Of a stretch of DNA of 64,000 nt, positions 16,594 through 25,974 are shown in pieces. The DNA is from Dyella_B acidisoli (GTDB taxonomy: Bacteria > Pseudomonadota > Gammaproteobacteria > Xanthomonadales > Rhodanobacteraceae), in NCBI RefSeq assembly GCF_049532895.1, contig NZ_CP064031.1, positions 1,860,001 to 1,924,000 on the forward strand, in the 5' to 3' direction. Made by a program: the position numbers and the translations under genes. The notes beneath the pieces were generated by a model, which worked only from the letters and a program-made list of their open reading frames with translations, had not been told where the DNA came from and searched no databases. How positions within the stretch are numbered: the first letter of the stretch is position 1; every line of letters begins with the position of its first letter.

Positions 16594-18063
16594 TCAATGA
16601 CTGATCTGCTCCAGCGCGATGCCCTTCGTCGATGGTCCAAATACGCCGATGACGGTAATGCCCACAACCATCGCGATCGCGATGAACGTAGCGACCGCGA
16701 GTGCGCCACCAAGGTTGAGGAAATAACCGACCGCCAGCCCCGCGAAGGCAGCAGCAAAGCGGCTCCATGAATAGACGAAGCCGACGGCGCGGGCCCTGAT
16801 CCGCGTTGGATACAACTCGGCCTGATAACTGTGATATGCGTAGGACATGATGTTGGCGGCAAGCGTGAACACCACGCCAAGCGTAATCAGTACCACGGGT
16901 GAGGTAGCGTGTGCGAACCCGAGCATCGAAACGCCCATCACGATCAGGCCGAGGATGATCTGGGTTTTTCTTTCCAGGTAATCGGCGAAGTAGGTGCCAA
17001 CCAGCGGGCCGAATGGATTGGCAATGGCGATGATGAAGGAATACTGCAGGCTGTGCGTGATGTTGATGCCGCGAGCGATCAGCAACGTCGGTACCCATGC
17101 GGCGAAGCCGTAGAAACCGATCACCTGCGCCATGTTGAACACGGACAGCATCAGTGTGCGACGCCAATACTTTCGCGCAAAGATTTCCCGAAACCTGCCT
17201 GCGCTTTCTTCTTCCGGCACTTCGACATGAGGAGCCGGAAGGGGTGTGCCAGTTTCCGTTTCGATCCGGCGTTCGATGTCAGTGGTGATCGCATCGGCCT
17301 CAGCGACGCGCCCATGTAGCGCAAGCCAGCGCGGGCTCTCCGGTACTTGCCGGATAAGAAACCACGCCACAGCGGCACCGGCCGAGCCGATCAGCACCAC
17401 CCAACGCCAACCATCCAGTCCGAACGGCGCAACAGGTACCAACCGCCAGGCGAACAGGGCCACCACCGGCACGATGCAAAACGATACGAACTGGTTCATC
17501 GAGAAAGCACGTCCGCGCAGTGCCAATGGCGTGAGTTCGGAGATATAGGCGTCGATGGTGACCAACTGCACGCCGAATCCGACACCTGCGATGAAGCGCC
17601 AGACGTTGACCATCTCTCCCGTGTGCTGGAAGGCCATGATGACGGTGCTGCACGCGTACCAAACCAGCGACCAGGTAAACACCGGGCGACGGCCATAGCG
17701 GTCGGCAAGCTGGCCGAACAGCACCACGCCCAGCCAAAGCCCGGCAAAGGTGCTGAACACGAAGGTGCCAAAGCCTGCCACCTTGATGCCGGCGAGACTG
17801 GCGAAAAAGCCGAGGGAATCCGGAGAAAACAGCCCGGACTTGGCCATGCCTGGCGCGACATAGCCGGTAAAGAACAGGTCGTAGTATTCGAACAATCCAC
17901 CCAGGGAAATCAGCGCGATGATTTTCCACAACGTGCGCGACGAGGGAAGCCGGTCAAGACGTGCGGCGATCGCGGCCGATGCGCCGGAGGGCAGGGCATC
18001 CGGCTCCCTTTCCACACCGGAAACAGGATTGGGTTGCGCAGACGTGCCTGCCGATAACTTCAT
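16594..18063 (-). CDS. MFS transporter, sugar-porter / metabolite:H+ symporter type
   Basis: A 489-residue inner-membrane protein with about 12 hydrophobic helices. The signature between helices 2 and 3 is GQLADRYGRRPVF, PESPRWLALHGR follows helix 6, and the cytoplasmic central loop is about residues 225-285. The early FEYYDLFFTGYVAPGMA is typical of metabolite:H+ symporters (NiaP, aromatic acid and YaaU-like carriers). The substrate is not readable. It is transcribed divergently from the MarR-controlled efflux operon. The ribosome site is weak. Confidence 0.85.
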   Translation of the reverse strand: MKLSAGTSAQPNPVSGVEREPDALPSGASAAIAARLDRLPSSRTLWKIIALISLGGLFEYYDLFFTGYVAPGMAKSGLFSPDSLGFFASLAGIKVAGFGTFVFSTFAGLWLGVVLFGQLADRYGRRPVFTWSLVWYACSTVIMAFQHTGEMVNVWRFIAGVGFGVQLVTIDAYISELTPLALRGRAFSMNQFVSFCIVPVVALFAWRLVPVAPFGLDGWRWVVLIGSAGAAVAWFLIRQVPESPRWLALHGRVAEADAITTDIERRIETETGTPLPAPHVEVPEEESAGRFREIFARKYWRRTLMLSVFNMAQVIGFYGFAAWVPTLLIARGINITHSLQYSFIIAIANPFGPLVGTYFADYLERKTQIILGLIVMGVSMLGFAHATSPVVLITLGVVFTLAANIMSYAYHSYQAELYPTRIRARAVGFVYSWSRFAAAFAGLAVGYFLNLGGALAVATFIAIAMVVGITVIGVFGPSTKGIALEQISH

Positions 18064-18106
18064 GAGGGTCTCAATGTGTCAGTTTGAGGTACGACTGTGC
18101 ATTGCC

Positions 18107-18180
18107 GTAGGCTGGGATGGCAATCCCAGCATCACGTTTTATGCATGCATGGCAATGTTTGGTCTGGCGTCTCCACCTAC
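18107..18180. repeat. Family A palindromic repeat (divergent copy)
   Basis: GTAGGCTGGGATGGCAATCC opens the unit, ATGCATGCATGGCAATG sits in the middle and CCACCTAC closes it. It is 74 bp and lies between the MFS gene and the marR promoter. Confidence 0.7.
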
Positions 18181-18202
18181 ATGTCGTCTTGGTCCAAGCT
18201 GA

Positions 18203-18244
18203 TTTACATCTAAATATTACATTTATATACTATATACAAATGTA
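18203..18244 (+). promoter_or_regulatory. marR promoter with overlapping palindromic operator
   Basis: The -35 TTTACA (18203-18208) and -10 TATACT (18226-18231) are separated by 17 bp. The -10 sits inside a 27-bp palindrome with arms TACATTT (18218-18224) and AAATGTA (18238-18244) and an AT-only-like centre. This is the usual arrangement for autorepression by a MarR dimer, whose gene starts at 18275. An additional TTACAT lies at 18204-18209. Confidence 0.75.
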
Positions 18245-18274
18245 GTACGTGCCCAAAGCTCAGGAAAACCTGCC

Positions 18275-18766
18275 ATGGCCGATTTCGCTACCACCGAACA
18301 GCGCCTCGCCGTCACCTGCCGTCGCTATCCCGATTTCCCGCGGCGCCCGGCCACCCTCGCGCGCCTGATCAAGCACATCCACAAGCAACTGCATGATCAG
18401 GTGAATCTTTCGCTCAAGCCCTACGGCATCAATCATCCGGAATACAACCTGCTGATGATGTTGTACGGTTCGGCCAGCGGTACGATGTCGCCGTCGGAGC
18501 TGGCGGATGCGGCAGGGGAGAAGTCGGCCAACATCACGCGCTTGACCAACGAGCTGTGTGACAAAGGTCTGATCGACCGTAGCGGCAGCGCTGACGATCG
18601 GCGCAAGATCGAACTCAGCTTGACGCCGCAAGGACAGGCGTTGCTTGAAAGTCTTCTTCCGGATATTTGTACGTTGCTGGCGGGGCAGGGACGTCACCTC
18701 AAGGTTTCCGAGCAGGTTCAGCTCGAAAAGCTGTTGAAGAAGTTTCTGAGCGGATTGGCAGACTGA
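18275..18766 (+). CDS. MarR-family transcriptional regulator
   Basis: A 163-residue winged-helix dimeric repressor. The recognition region is SELADAAGEKSANITRLTNELCDKGLIDRS and the wing contains the family DDRRKIELSLT. It is first gene of an operon with four efflux genes; only 12 bp separate it from the FUSC gene. A palindromic operator overlaps its promoter, so autoregulation with release by an aromatic acid or similar ligand is likely. It may also affect the divergent MFS gene. ATG 18275 lies 44 bp from the proposed -10. Confidence 0.9.
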   Translation: MADFATTEQRLAVTCRRYPDFPRRPATLARLIKHIHKQLHDQVNLSLKPYGINHPEYNLLMMLYGSASGTMSPSELADAAGEKSANITRLTNELCDKGLIDRSGSADDRRKIELSLTPQGQALLESLLPDICTLLAGQGRHLKVSEQVQLEKLLKKFLSGLAD

Positions 18767-18778
18767 GTCGGGGCCCTC

Positions 18779-20905
18779 ATGTCCGTAATCGAAGCCCAAG
18801 CAGCACCGCCCAGAACGCGCGAGGTCGTGTTCGCGACCCTGCGCGAAGAGACCGCCACTTGGTTGTTCGTGGTGAAGACGCTGCTCGCCTTCTACATCAC
18901 CGGTTGGCTGGCGATGCGCCTGGCGCTGCCGCAGCCTTCCACGGCGATGCTCACCACCATCATCGTCGCCAATCGCCAGACCGGCATGGTGCTGGCCAAG
19001 AGCTTTTACCGTGCTATCGGTACGCTGGTCGGTGCGCTGGCTGGCTTCCTGATTGTGGCCTTCTTTCCGCAGGAACGCGTGCTGTTCCTCTCCGCGCTGT
19101 CGCTGTGGGTCGGCGTGTGCGCTGGCGGCGCCATGCTGTATCGCAATTTCAAGTCCTATGCGTTCGTGCTGGCCGGTTATACCGCGGCGATCGTGGCGCT
19201 GCCGGTGATCAATGGTCCGCTGGAAGTGTTCAATTCAGCGGTATGGCGCCTGAGCGAGGTGCTTCTGGGTATCGGCGTTTCGGCCGCGGTAAGCGACATC
19301 GTGTTTCCCAGCCGCATCCGCGACGATCTGCGCCGTCTTTGCCGTGCACAGTTCGCCAACTTCATCGATTTCGTGCAGCGTGCGATGTGCGGCAAGGTGG
19401 CGCGTGCAGATATCGAGAATGCGCATCTGCGCTTCGTGCGCGATGCGGTCACGGTGGAAGACCTGCGCAGCTCGGTGATCTTCGAAGATCCGGAAGCGCG
19501 TGCGCGCAGTGGACATATGCTGCTGCTTAACCAGCGCTTCATGGCGACCTCCACGACGTTGCAGACGCTGCATCATCTGATCAATCGCTTGAAACGCAAA
19601 GGGCACGATATTGCGGCAAACGCGCTGATCGAGGTGTATCGGCCACTAGCGGGTGCGCTCGATGCGCCGATCGAAGCAGGTGCTGCGGCGCGCGTACTGT
19701 TGCCGCGGCTGGATGGTGCACGGAAGGCGATCAAGGAGCGCAAGGCGACCCTGCGCGCTGAAATGGCGTCTGCCTACGACATGCTCGATTTCGATACCGG
19801 TGCCACGCTGATCGATCGCTTCGTCGACGAACTTTACGCATATGTTGAAGCGGCGTCTGCGCTGCAGGCGCCCAGGCTTTCCGGCACGGTTGCCGAGCGC
19901 GTGAGCTTCGAGCGTAGCAGTGACTATCGTGGCGCGGCCCTGGCGATGCTGCGTACCTCGCTTGTGATGGGCATCTTGAGCTTTTTCTGGATCGTTTCCG
20001 CCTGGCCATCGGGCGGGTCAGCGATGCTGCTGGCAACGGTATTTTCCGGCCTGTTTGCCGCAGCGCCCAATCCCAGTCAGTGGGTGCTGCACACCTCGCT
20101 GGGCTTTGCGGTCGGTACGTGCGCAAGTTTCATCTGCCAGTTTTTCGTGCTGCCCTTGATGGATGGCTTTGGATTGCTGCTGGCTGGCTCTGTACCGTTC
20201 CTGATGATCGGCATGGCGATGATGATGTGGCCCATTACCGCGCGCGCCGGCGTGGGCTATTGCATGGGTTTTACCTTGACCGTCGCTATTCGGAACGAGA
20301 TGAATTACGACGTGGTGTTTTTCTGGAACGACACGTTGGCCCAGTACATCGGCCTGGCGGCCACGGGAGTGGCCTTCTTGTTGCTACCGTCCGCCATCGG
20401 CAGCGTGGGGCTGCGTCGCCGTCAACTGGACCGGTTGCGCCGTCAGGTGCGTCTTGCTGCTACCGCACCACTGCCCGGCTTGCGTGCTCGCTTTGAAAGC
20501 ATCAACCACGATCTGTTCGGCCAGATCGTCGCGCAAACCGAGCGCGGCAGTCAGGCCTCGCGTAGCCTGACCGCCTGGACGTTGTCGGTGCACGAAGTGG
20601 GGCGCACCTTGATCGAGCTGCGCAACGACATGGCCAATCGCCCGCTGCCCGAAGAAGTACGCGAGGCGATCGAGCGCACGATTGATGCGATTGCGCATCT
20701 TTATGAATATCCCGATACGACGACCTATGCGCAGGCGCGAAGCGCCCTTGCCGCCACCATGGCCATGATCGAAGGCGACGAAGCCATGGCGCTGCTGCTG
20801 AATCATCTGCATGTGTTGCGCCTGGCCATGCTGGACGAACAATCCGTGCTTGCCGATTACATGCAAGCTCAGCCCAACGCACAAGGAGTTGCTCATGCCA
20901 CGTGA
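18779..20905 (+). CDS. FUSC-family efflux protein (AaeB / fusaric acid resistance type)
   Basis: A 708-residue inner-membrane transporter with two blocks of about five to six helices (residues about 20-170 and 390-530), each followed by a cytoplasmic helical region, the FUSC layout. The N-terminal LALPQPSTAMLTTIIVANRQTG is typical. With the DUF1656, HlyD-like and outer-membrane genes that follow, it forms the energised component of a tripartite pump for p-hydroxybenzoate-like aromatic acids or fusaric acid. It overlaps the next gene by 11 bp. Confidence 0.9.
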   Translation: MSVIEAQAAPPRTREVVFATLREETATWLFVVKTLLAFYITGWLAMRLALPQPSTAMLTTIIVANRQTGMVLAKSFYRAIGTLVGALAGFLIVAFFPQERVLFLSALSLWVGVCAGGAMLYRNFKSYAFVLAGYTAAIVALPVINGPLEVFNSAVWRLSEVLLGIGVSAAVSDIVFPSRIRDDLRRLCRAQFANFIDFVQRAMCGKVARADIENAHLRFVRDAVTVEDLRSSVIFEDPEARARSGHMLLLNQRFMATSTTLQTLHHLINRLKRKGHDIAANALIEVYRPLAGALDAPIEAGAAARVLLPRLDGARKAIKERKATLRAEMASAYDMLDFDTGATLIDRFVDELYAYVEAASALQAPRLSGTVAERVSFERSSDYRGAALAMLRTSLVMGILSFFWIVSAWPSGGSAMLLATVFSGLFAAAPNPSQWVLHTSLGFAVGTCASFICQFFVLPLMDGFGLLLAGSVPFLMIGMAMMMWPITARAGVGYCMGFTLTVAIRNEMNYDVVFFWNDTLAQYIGLAATGVAFLLLPSAIGSVGLRRRQLDRLRRQVRLAATAPLPGLRARFESINHDLFGQIVAQTERGSQASRSLTAWTLSVHEVGRTLIELRNDMANRPLPEEVREAIERTIDAIAHLYEYPDTTTYAQARSALAATMAMIEGDEAMALLLNHLHVLRLAMLDEQSVLADYMQAQPNAQGVAHAT

Positions 20906-21092
20906 AATCGCCATTGGCGGCGCGCTGGTTCCCGGACTGCTGGTCTGGTTTCTGCTCGCCGTGGCGCTATTACTGCTGTTCGACTGGGTGGTTGGCCGAT
21001 ACGGTCTGTATCGCTACGTATGGCATCCGGCGCTGTTGCGTTTGGCTTTCTTCGTGTGCGTTTTCGGCGGCCTCGCCTTGTTAACCATCTGA
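20895..21092 (+). CDS. DUF1656 small membrane protein (AaeX-like)
   Basis: A 65-residue protein with two membrane helices (LVPGLLVWFLLAVALLLLF and LLRLAFFVCVFGGLALL) joined by a short loop with RYGLYRYVWHP. Size and motif match DUF1656/AaeX (67 residues in E. coli), always encoded with FUSC pumps; its function is unknown. ATG 20895 follows ACAAGGAG and overlaps the pump gene stop, so it is translationally coupled. Confidence 0.88.
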   Translation: MPREIAIGGALVPGLLVWFLLAVALLLLFDWVVGRYGLYRYVWHPALLRLAFFVCVFGGLALLTI

Positions 21093-21118
21093 GCAGAACA
21101 AGACGTCCCCATATTCCT

Positions 21119-22141
21119 ATGAAAAATACTCTCTACATCCGCATCGCCATTACCGCCTTCTTCGTGCTGATCGCCGCGTTCATCGGCTATGGCTTGTGGC
21201 GGCACTACATGTATTCGCCGTGGACCCGCGATGGACGCATCCGCGCCAACGTGGTGCGCATTGCACCGGATGTATCCGGCCTGGTAACCGCGGTGAACGT
21301 GGTCGACAACCAGCAAGTGAAAAAGGGTGACGTGCTGTTCGTGATCGACCGCCCCCGTTACGAAGATGCCATGGAGCAGGCCAAGGCCAATCTCGCCGCT
21401 GCACAAGCAGCGGTAGCTGCTGCGCAAGCGAACATCGATGCGGCCAAGGCCGGTACCACGCAAAGTAAGGCGAATTTCACCATGTACGAAGCGCAATCCA
21501 AGCGCCGACAGGGTTTGAAAGACGTGGTTTCCAACGAAGACCTGGCCAATTCCCGCGCCACCGCCGATGCTGCGCGCGCCACCTGGGACAAGGCGCGTGC
21601 CGGCGAGGAACAAGCCGCGGCTGCACAGTTGCAGGCACAAGCAGCCGTCAAACAGGCACAAGCTGCATTGGCAACAGCGGAACTCAACCTGCAACGCACG
21701 GAAGTGCGTGCGCCGGTCGATGGTTACATCACCAATCTGCTGGTGCGAGTGGGTGATTACGCCAGTGCCGGTGCACCACGGCTTGCGTTGATCGACAATC
21801 GCTCGTTCTGGGTGGATGGCTATTTCGAGGAAACCAAGCTGCCGCATCTGCACGTCGGCGATCCGGTTGATATCCGGCTGATGAGCGGCGGTGTGCATCT
21901 CCGCGGGACGGTGGATGGTGTGGCTCGCGGCATTGGCGGCGCCGTTGATCCTACCGGCACGGATCTGTTGGCCAACATCAATCCCACTTTCAACTGGGTG
22001 CGCCTGGCGCAGCGCGTGCCGGTGCGCATACGCATCGATACGGATCATATGCCGGCGGGCACGGTGCTGGTGGCAGGACAGACGGCCACATTGGTCGTGC
22101 AGCCGGGTGGGCACGGCGATGCGCTTGCGGAACATCAGTGA
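21119..22141 (+). CDS. HlyD-family membrane fusion protein (AaeA-like)
   Basis: A 340-residue periplasmic adaptor with an N-terminal membrane anchor (IRIAITAFFVLIAAFIGYGL). Then comes YMYSPWTRDGRIRANVVRIAPDVSG, diagnostic of the AaeA/EmrA-like branch, a biotinyl-lipoyl half-motif, a long alanine/glutamine-rich coiled coil (about residues 80-190) and the second half RTEVRAPVDGYI. It bridges the FUSC pump and the outer-membrane channel encoded next. The frame is open upstream of ATG 21119 but that part overlaps the previous gene. Confidence 0.92.
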   Translation: MKNTLYIRIAITAFFVLIAAFIGYGLWRHYMYSPWTRDGRIRANVVRIAPDVSGLVTAVNVVDNQQVKKGDVLFVIDRPRYEDAMEQAKANLAAAQAAVAAAQANIDAAKAGTTQSKANFTMYEAQSKRRQGLKDVVSNEDLANSRATADAARATWDKARAGEEQAAAAQLQAQAAVKQAQAALATAELNLQRTEVRAPVDGYITNLLVRVGDYASAGAPRLALIDNRSFWVDGYFEETKLPHLHVGDPVDIRLMSGGVHLRGTVDGVARGIGGAVDPTGTDLLANINPTFNWVRLAQRVPVRIRIDTDHMPAGTVLVAGQTATLVVQPGGHGDALAEHQ

Positions 22142-22148
22142 GCGTGCC

Positions 22149-23606
22149 ATGCGTACTGATATGAATGCGTTTTCTCAATTCCGTGTAGTGTTGGCGCTTG
22201 CGCTGAGCGCGGCGCTAGCCGGCTGTGTCACGCCGGGTGGCTTACATCCCACCGGTAAAACGCTGGACCCGGGCAGCCTCAAGAGCGATCAGAGCTTCGC
22301 CAACGTGCCGCTCAGCCCCACCGCATGGCCGGCACTGGATTGGTGGCAGAGCTTCGGTGATCCGCAACTGAGCGCATTGATCGAGGAAGCGCTGAAGAGC
22401 AATCCCACTCTGGCGGAAGCCGAAGCGCGCGCGAAGCAGGCGCAGGCGATCGTCGACATCGCGTACTCGGCACGTCTGCCACAGGCAGACCTGGAGGCCG
22501 GTGCGGAGGGCACTCGATTATCCTTGAAGGATCCGATCTATCCGCAGTATGTGCTGGGCCATTTCGCCTGGGGCAAGGCTGTTACGGCGAATTTTTCCTG
22601 GGACATCGATCTGTGGGGCGGCAAGCGCGGCGCATGGGAAGCTGCACTCGGACGCAGTCGCGCTGCGGAAATCGAAGCTTATGCGGCGCGCATCCAGCTT
22701 TCCGTCAACGTCGCGCGTGCGTACGTCGCGCTGGGTTACGCCTTCGCGCAAAAGGATGTAGCGGATGGCGAATGGCAGCGCGTCACGCAAACGCTTTCCA
22801 TTACTCAACGTCTGGTGCAAGGCGGCCTGGGCACGCCGCAACAGGAAGCTTTGGCCGACTCGCAAGTCGCCAGCGCGGAACAACAGCAAGCACAAGCCGA
22901 TCGCGCCATCGATGCAGCGCGCAGCAGTCTGTCTGTACTGCTGGGGCAGGGACCGGATCGCGGCTTGAGCATCGAGCGTCCGCATCTACTCGATCCTGGC
23001 CTGACTGCAGTGCCCGATAAGCTGCAGGTGGATCTGATCGGCCGTCGTGCTGATCTGGTGGCTGCGCGCTGGCAGGTTGAAGCGGCATCCCAAGACATCA
23101 AAGCCGCCAAGACGGAGTTTCTGCCGAACATCAGCCTGAGCGCGATGGCCGGCCTGGTGGCGGTCGGCGGCAGCACCAATGTGTTTCAGTTGCCTGCGCG
23201 TACGTATTCGGTAGGACCTGCGCTGAGCTTGCCGATTTTCGATGGCGGCCGTCTGCGTGCCAATCTTACCGGCGCAGACGCGCGCTACGACGAAGCGGTG
23301 GCGCACTACAACAGCTTGCTGATCGCTTCGTTGAACGACGTATCGGATCTTGTTTCTGCGTTGTCATCAGTGCGCAAGCAGATCGCACTTGAACAGCGTG
23401 CAAAGCAGGATGCGGAGAAGAGCTGGCACGATGCAATGTCCGCCTACAAAGGTGGTGTGAGCGGGCCGCTCACACCGCTGGCCAGTCGCCAACAATTGCT
23501 GCAGGTCGATCAACGCCTGGCGGCATTGCAGAGCCAGCAGGCGGATTTGTCGATTCGGTTGATTGATGCGCTGGGTGGTGGTTACGGGGCCGCGGCCGAG
23601 AGATAA
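22149..23606 (+). CDS. Outer-membrane efflux lipoprotein (NodT/OprM family)
   Basis: A 485-residue TolC-fold channel. A signal peptide ends in the lipobox LAGC, so it is lipid-anchored. TPGGLHPTGK and PALDWWQSFGDPQLSALIEEAL are typical of the NodT family, and two OEP repeats follow, the second with FLPNISLSAMAGL and GPALSLPIFDGGR. It completes the tripartite pump. The E. coli aae operon lacks its own channel, so this is closer to fusaric-acid-type operons. ATG 22149 is used; a second ATG at 22161 is possible. Confidence 0.92.
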   Translation: MRTDMNAFSQFRVVLALALSAALAGCVTPGGLHPTGKTLDPGSLKSDQSFANVPLSPTAWPALDWWQSFGDPQLSALIEEALKSNPTLAEAEARAKQAQAIVDIAYSARLPQADLEAGAEGTRLSLKDPIYPQYVLGHFAWGKAVTANFSWDIDLWGGKRGAWEAALGRSRAAEIEAYAARIQLSVNVARAYVALGYAFAQKDVADGEWQRVTQTLSITQRLVQGGLGTPQQEALADSQVASAEQQQAQADRAIDAARSSLSVLLGQGPDRGLSIERPHLLDPGLTAVPDKLQVDLIGRRADLVAARWQVEAASQDIKAAKTEFLPNISLSAMAGLVAVGGSTNVFQLPARTYSVGPALSLPIFDGGRLRANLTGADARYDEAVAHYNSLLIASLNDVSDLVSALSSVRKQIALEQRAKQDAEKSWHDAMSAYKGGVSGPLTPLASRQQLLQVDQRLAALQSQQADLSIRLIDALGGGYGAAAER

Positions 23607-23642
23607 CAACACCGTTCTGACGAAGTTCTTAATCCTTGCGGC

Positions 23643-23721
23643 CGTCATTCCCGCGGAAGCGGTAATCCATTTGCTCCGATGTAGAAGCAAAGATGGATTC
23701 TCCCTTTCGCGAGAATGATGG
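23643..23721. repeat. Family B palindromic repeat (degenerate)
   Basis: CGTCATTCCCGCGGAAGCGG opens the unit and its imperfect complement (CTTTCGCGAGAATGATGG) closes it about 60 bp later. It is a decayed member of the family at 39367-39445 and 51450-51527. Confidence 0.7.
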
Positions 23722-23874
23722 TCATGGAAAGGCTTGGATGTTCGGAATCCCCCTACATCCAATTTTCCCTTTTCCTTATCGTTAACGGCGGTGCGTGTTT
23801 TACGATCCCACGCACTGGAATGCTGTTATCGACAGTATGCGCACGGTGTGCCATCGCACGGATAAGGAGAGGCA

Positions 23875-25659
23875 ATGCGTTGGAAGGGAAGCGTGGCGAT
23901 CGTGTCGGGTTTGTTGGCCGTGGTCGCCGGTTTGTATCTATCGGGTTGGACGACCCTGAAACTGTTGGGCCTGGATTCGGCCCCACTGCAATGGAATACC
24001 TGGTGGGCCTACTTCAAGGCGCTCGACTTGCCGCAGGTTGCGCCGTACGTCACCAAGATCAAGATGGGTGGTGCGGTGGGTTTTGGTGTACCGCTGCTTG
24101 GTTGGTTGTTGCTACTGATTCCCCTGTTGAAGTCGCGCGAAGGGGCGTTTCACGGCGACGCCCGTTTCGCCACCAAGGCGGATCTAGCCAAAGCCGGAAT
24201 GCTGACGCATAACCCGGAAGAGGGCATTCTGCTCGGTAAATTCGGCCGTAAATACCTGTGGCTCAACGGCGCCCAACACGTGATGGTGGTTGCACCGACG
24301 CGCAGCGGTAAATCCACCAGCGTGGCGATACCGGTGTTGCTGACCTATGAAGGTTCTGTCGTCGTGCTGGACGTCAAAGGCGAGCTATATCAGCACACCA
24401 GCGGTTATCGTTCCCAGAAACTCGGTCAGAAGATTTACGTCTGGTCACCCTACGACGAAACTGGACGCACCCACCGCTTCAATCCTTTCACCCAGCTTCT
24501 ACGGTTGGATTCGCGCAATCGCCTGGGCGAACTGCAAACTATCGCCGCCATCTTGTATCCGGATGAGCCGGGCAAAGATCCGTTTTGGACAAATCAGGCG
24601 CGGTCTGCGTTCGTGGCATTTGCTTCATGCATGTTCGAGAGCTGGGATGATTTGGCACGTACGGAATATCCCGCTGCTCATGGTCGTGCGCTTGATCCCA
24701 ATGCCGACCCGCGTTTCCCGAGTTTCGAACGTATCTACCGAATGACCTCCGGCGAAGGGTGCGAGCGCGGCGTCAGAAAAATGCTGGAGGCGGTGCTGAC
24801 TGACCGCAAGCAGTATGGCTATATCAGTACCCAAACCCGTACTGCCTTTTCCAGTCTCGTAGGTTTGGCCGAAGAAACCTTCTCCTCGGTGATCGCCACC
24901 GTACAGGCGCCGCTGCAGCAATTCCTTGGCCCAATTCTGGCCGCAGCCACGAATGCCAAAGATTTCGACGTGATGGCCGTGCGTCGACGCAAGATGACGG
25001 TATATGTAGTGATTCCACCTAAAAAGCTGGACGAGTCAGGCAAGCTGCTAAACATCTTTTTCAGCAGCGTGATTGGCGGCAATCTACAGGGCGATAAAAC
25101 TACCGACTCCACCATCAAGCATCAGGTACTAATGCTGATGGACGAATTCACCTCAATGGGGCGTTTGGACGTGTGGGCCAAGCGCATCTCGGTATCCGCC
25201 AGCTACGGTGTGCGTGATCTGACCATCGTGCAGAGCCGACCACAGTTGCGTTCGGTGTACGGTACCGAAGACGCGCAAAACTTCATCACCAACCACGCCG
25301 CCAGCATCGTGTTCACCCCACGCGAGCAAGAAGACGCCGAAGCTTATTCCCGTGCCCTCGGTGATCGCACGGTGCGCCGCAAGCACCGCAGCGTCAGTCG
25401 TGGTGCCGGCGGCAGCAGCGTTTCGTACAGTACCACCGAAGAACGTCGCCCATTGATGCTGCCGCAGGAGATCAAGGAATTCCCCAAGGATGAAGAGTTG
25501 ATCTTCGTGGAAGGCTGCCCGCCGATTCGTTGCAAGAAGAACTGGTACTTCAAAGATCTGTTCTTCAAACAGCGCCTGATGGACCCGGTGTCTATTCCCG
25601 CCATGGCAGCCGTAACTACTGCAGCATCGCCACAGTCACAAGGAGTGCGCCATGCGTAA
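23875..25659 (+). CDS. virD4: VirD4/TraG-type type IV secretion coupling ATPase
   Basis: A 594-residue inner-membrane coupling protein that recruits effectors to a type IV secretion system. Two N-terminal membrane helices (about residues 5-30 and 65-85) precede the ATPase domain. Walker A is VAPTRSGKST at about residues 140-148, Walker B LMLMDEF at about 423. GFHGDARFA-like and RFNPF sequences are typical. In Xanthomonadales this protein binds the XVIPCD tail of antibacterial toxins, and such a toxin gene lies 1.1 kb downstream. No virB genes are present, so the rest of the machinery must be elsewhere. Confidence 0.92.
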   Translation: MRWKGSVAIVSGLLAVVAGLYLSGWTTLKLLGLDSAPLQWNTWWAYFKALDLPQVAPYVTKIKMGGAVGFGVPLLGWLLLLIPLLKSREGAFHGDARFATKADLAKAGMLTHNPEEGILLGKFGRKYLWLNGAQHVMVVAPTRSGKSTSVAIPVLLTYEGSVVVLDVKGELYQHTSGYRSQKLGQKIYVWSPYDETGRTHRFNPFTQLLRLDSRNRLGELQTIAAILYPDEPGKDPFWTNQARSAFVAFASCMFESWDDLARTEYPAAHGRALDPNADPRFPSFERIYRMTSGEGCERGVRKMLEAVLTDRKQYGYISTQTRTAFSSLVGLAEETFSSVIATVQAPLQQFLGPILAAATNAKDFDVMAVRRRKMTVYVVIPPKKLDESGKLLNIFFSSVIGGNLQGDKTTDSTIKHQVLMLMDEFTSMGRLDVWAKRISVSASYGVRDLTIVQSRPQLRSVYGTEDAQNFITNHAASIVFTPREQEDAEAYSRALGDRTVRRKHRSVSRGAGGSSVSYSTTEERRPLMLPQEIKEFPKDEELIFVEGCPPIRCKKNWYFKDLFFKQRLMDPVSIPAMAAVTTAASPQSQGVRHA

Positions 25660-25762
25660 CCCGAACGATGACGGCGAGAACCCTGATTGGGAGCAGGCAG
25701 TCCGTCCACGCTTTACTGCTGCGGAGGATAAGGATGGTGAAGGTGCACGCCGTCGTCCTTGA
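25652..25762 (+). CDS. Short acidic/basic ORF overlapping virD4 end
   Basis: A 36-residue frame (begins MRNPNDDGENPDWEQAV) overlaps the last 8 bp of virD4 and has AAGGAG upstream, so it could be translated by coupling. It is hydrophilic with no recognised domain. It may be a genuine small protein or a truncated remnant at the start of the effector island. Confidence 0.35.
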   Translation: MRNPNDDGENPDWEQAVRPRFTAAEDKDGEGARRRP

Positions 25763-25974
25763 TTGCAATACACCGACAAACGGTCATCGACCCGCAGCAT
25801 GAATTGAATCTGCTGCGCATGATGCGAGTGGCCACCGAGTATACCGTGCGCGAGTTGGGGCCACTACCGCCTGGCGGGTTCCCAGTACGGAAAAAGCGCA
25901 AGCCTAATACGCCTTATGTGGACTTTCTTGGGCGAAAGGTGCCTCGAATACCAATTGCTGAGGAGAACGACAAG
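25763..25974 (+). pseudogene. Protein-like sequence in frame with the immunity gene, probable remnant
   Basis: The frame of the downstream lipoprotein gene is open through this stretch and encodes protein-like sequence (for example ATEYTVRELGPLPPGGFPV and TPYVDFLGRKVPRIPI), with possible starts at 25759 (TTG) and 25819 (ATG). It cannot belong to the lipoprotein, whose signal peptide starts at 25975. It may be a decapitated gene fragment or a small protein whose stop was lost. No family was recognised. Confidence 0.35.
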
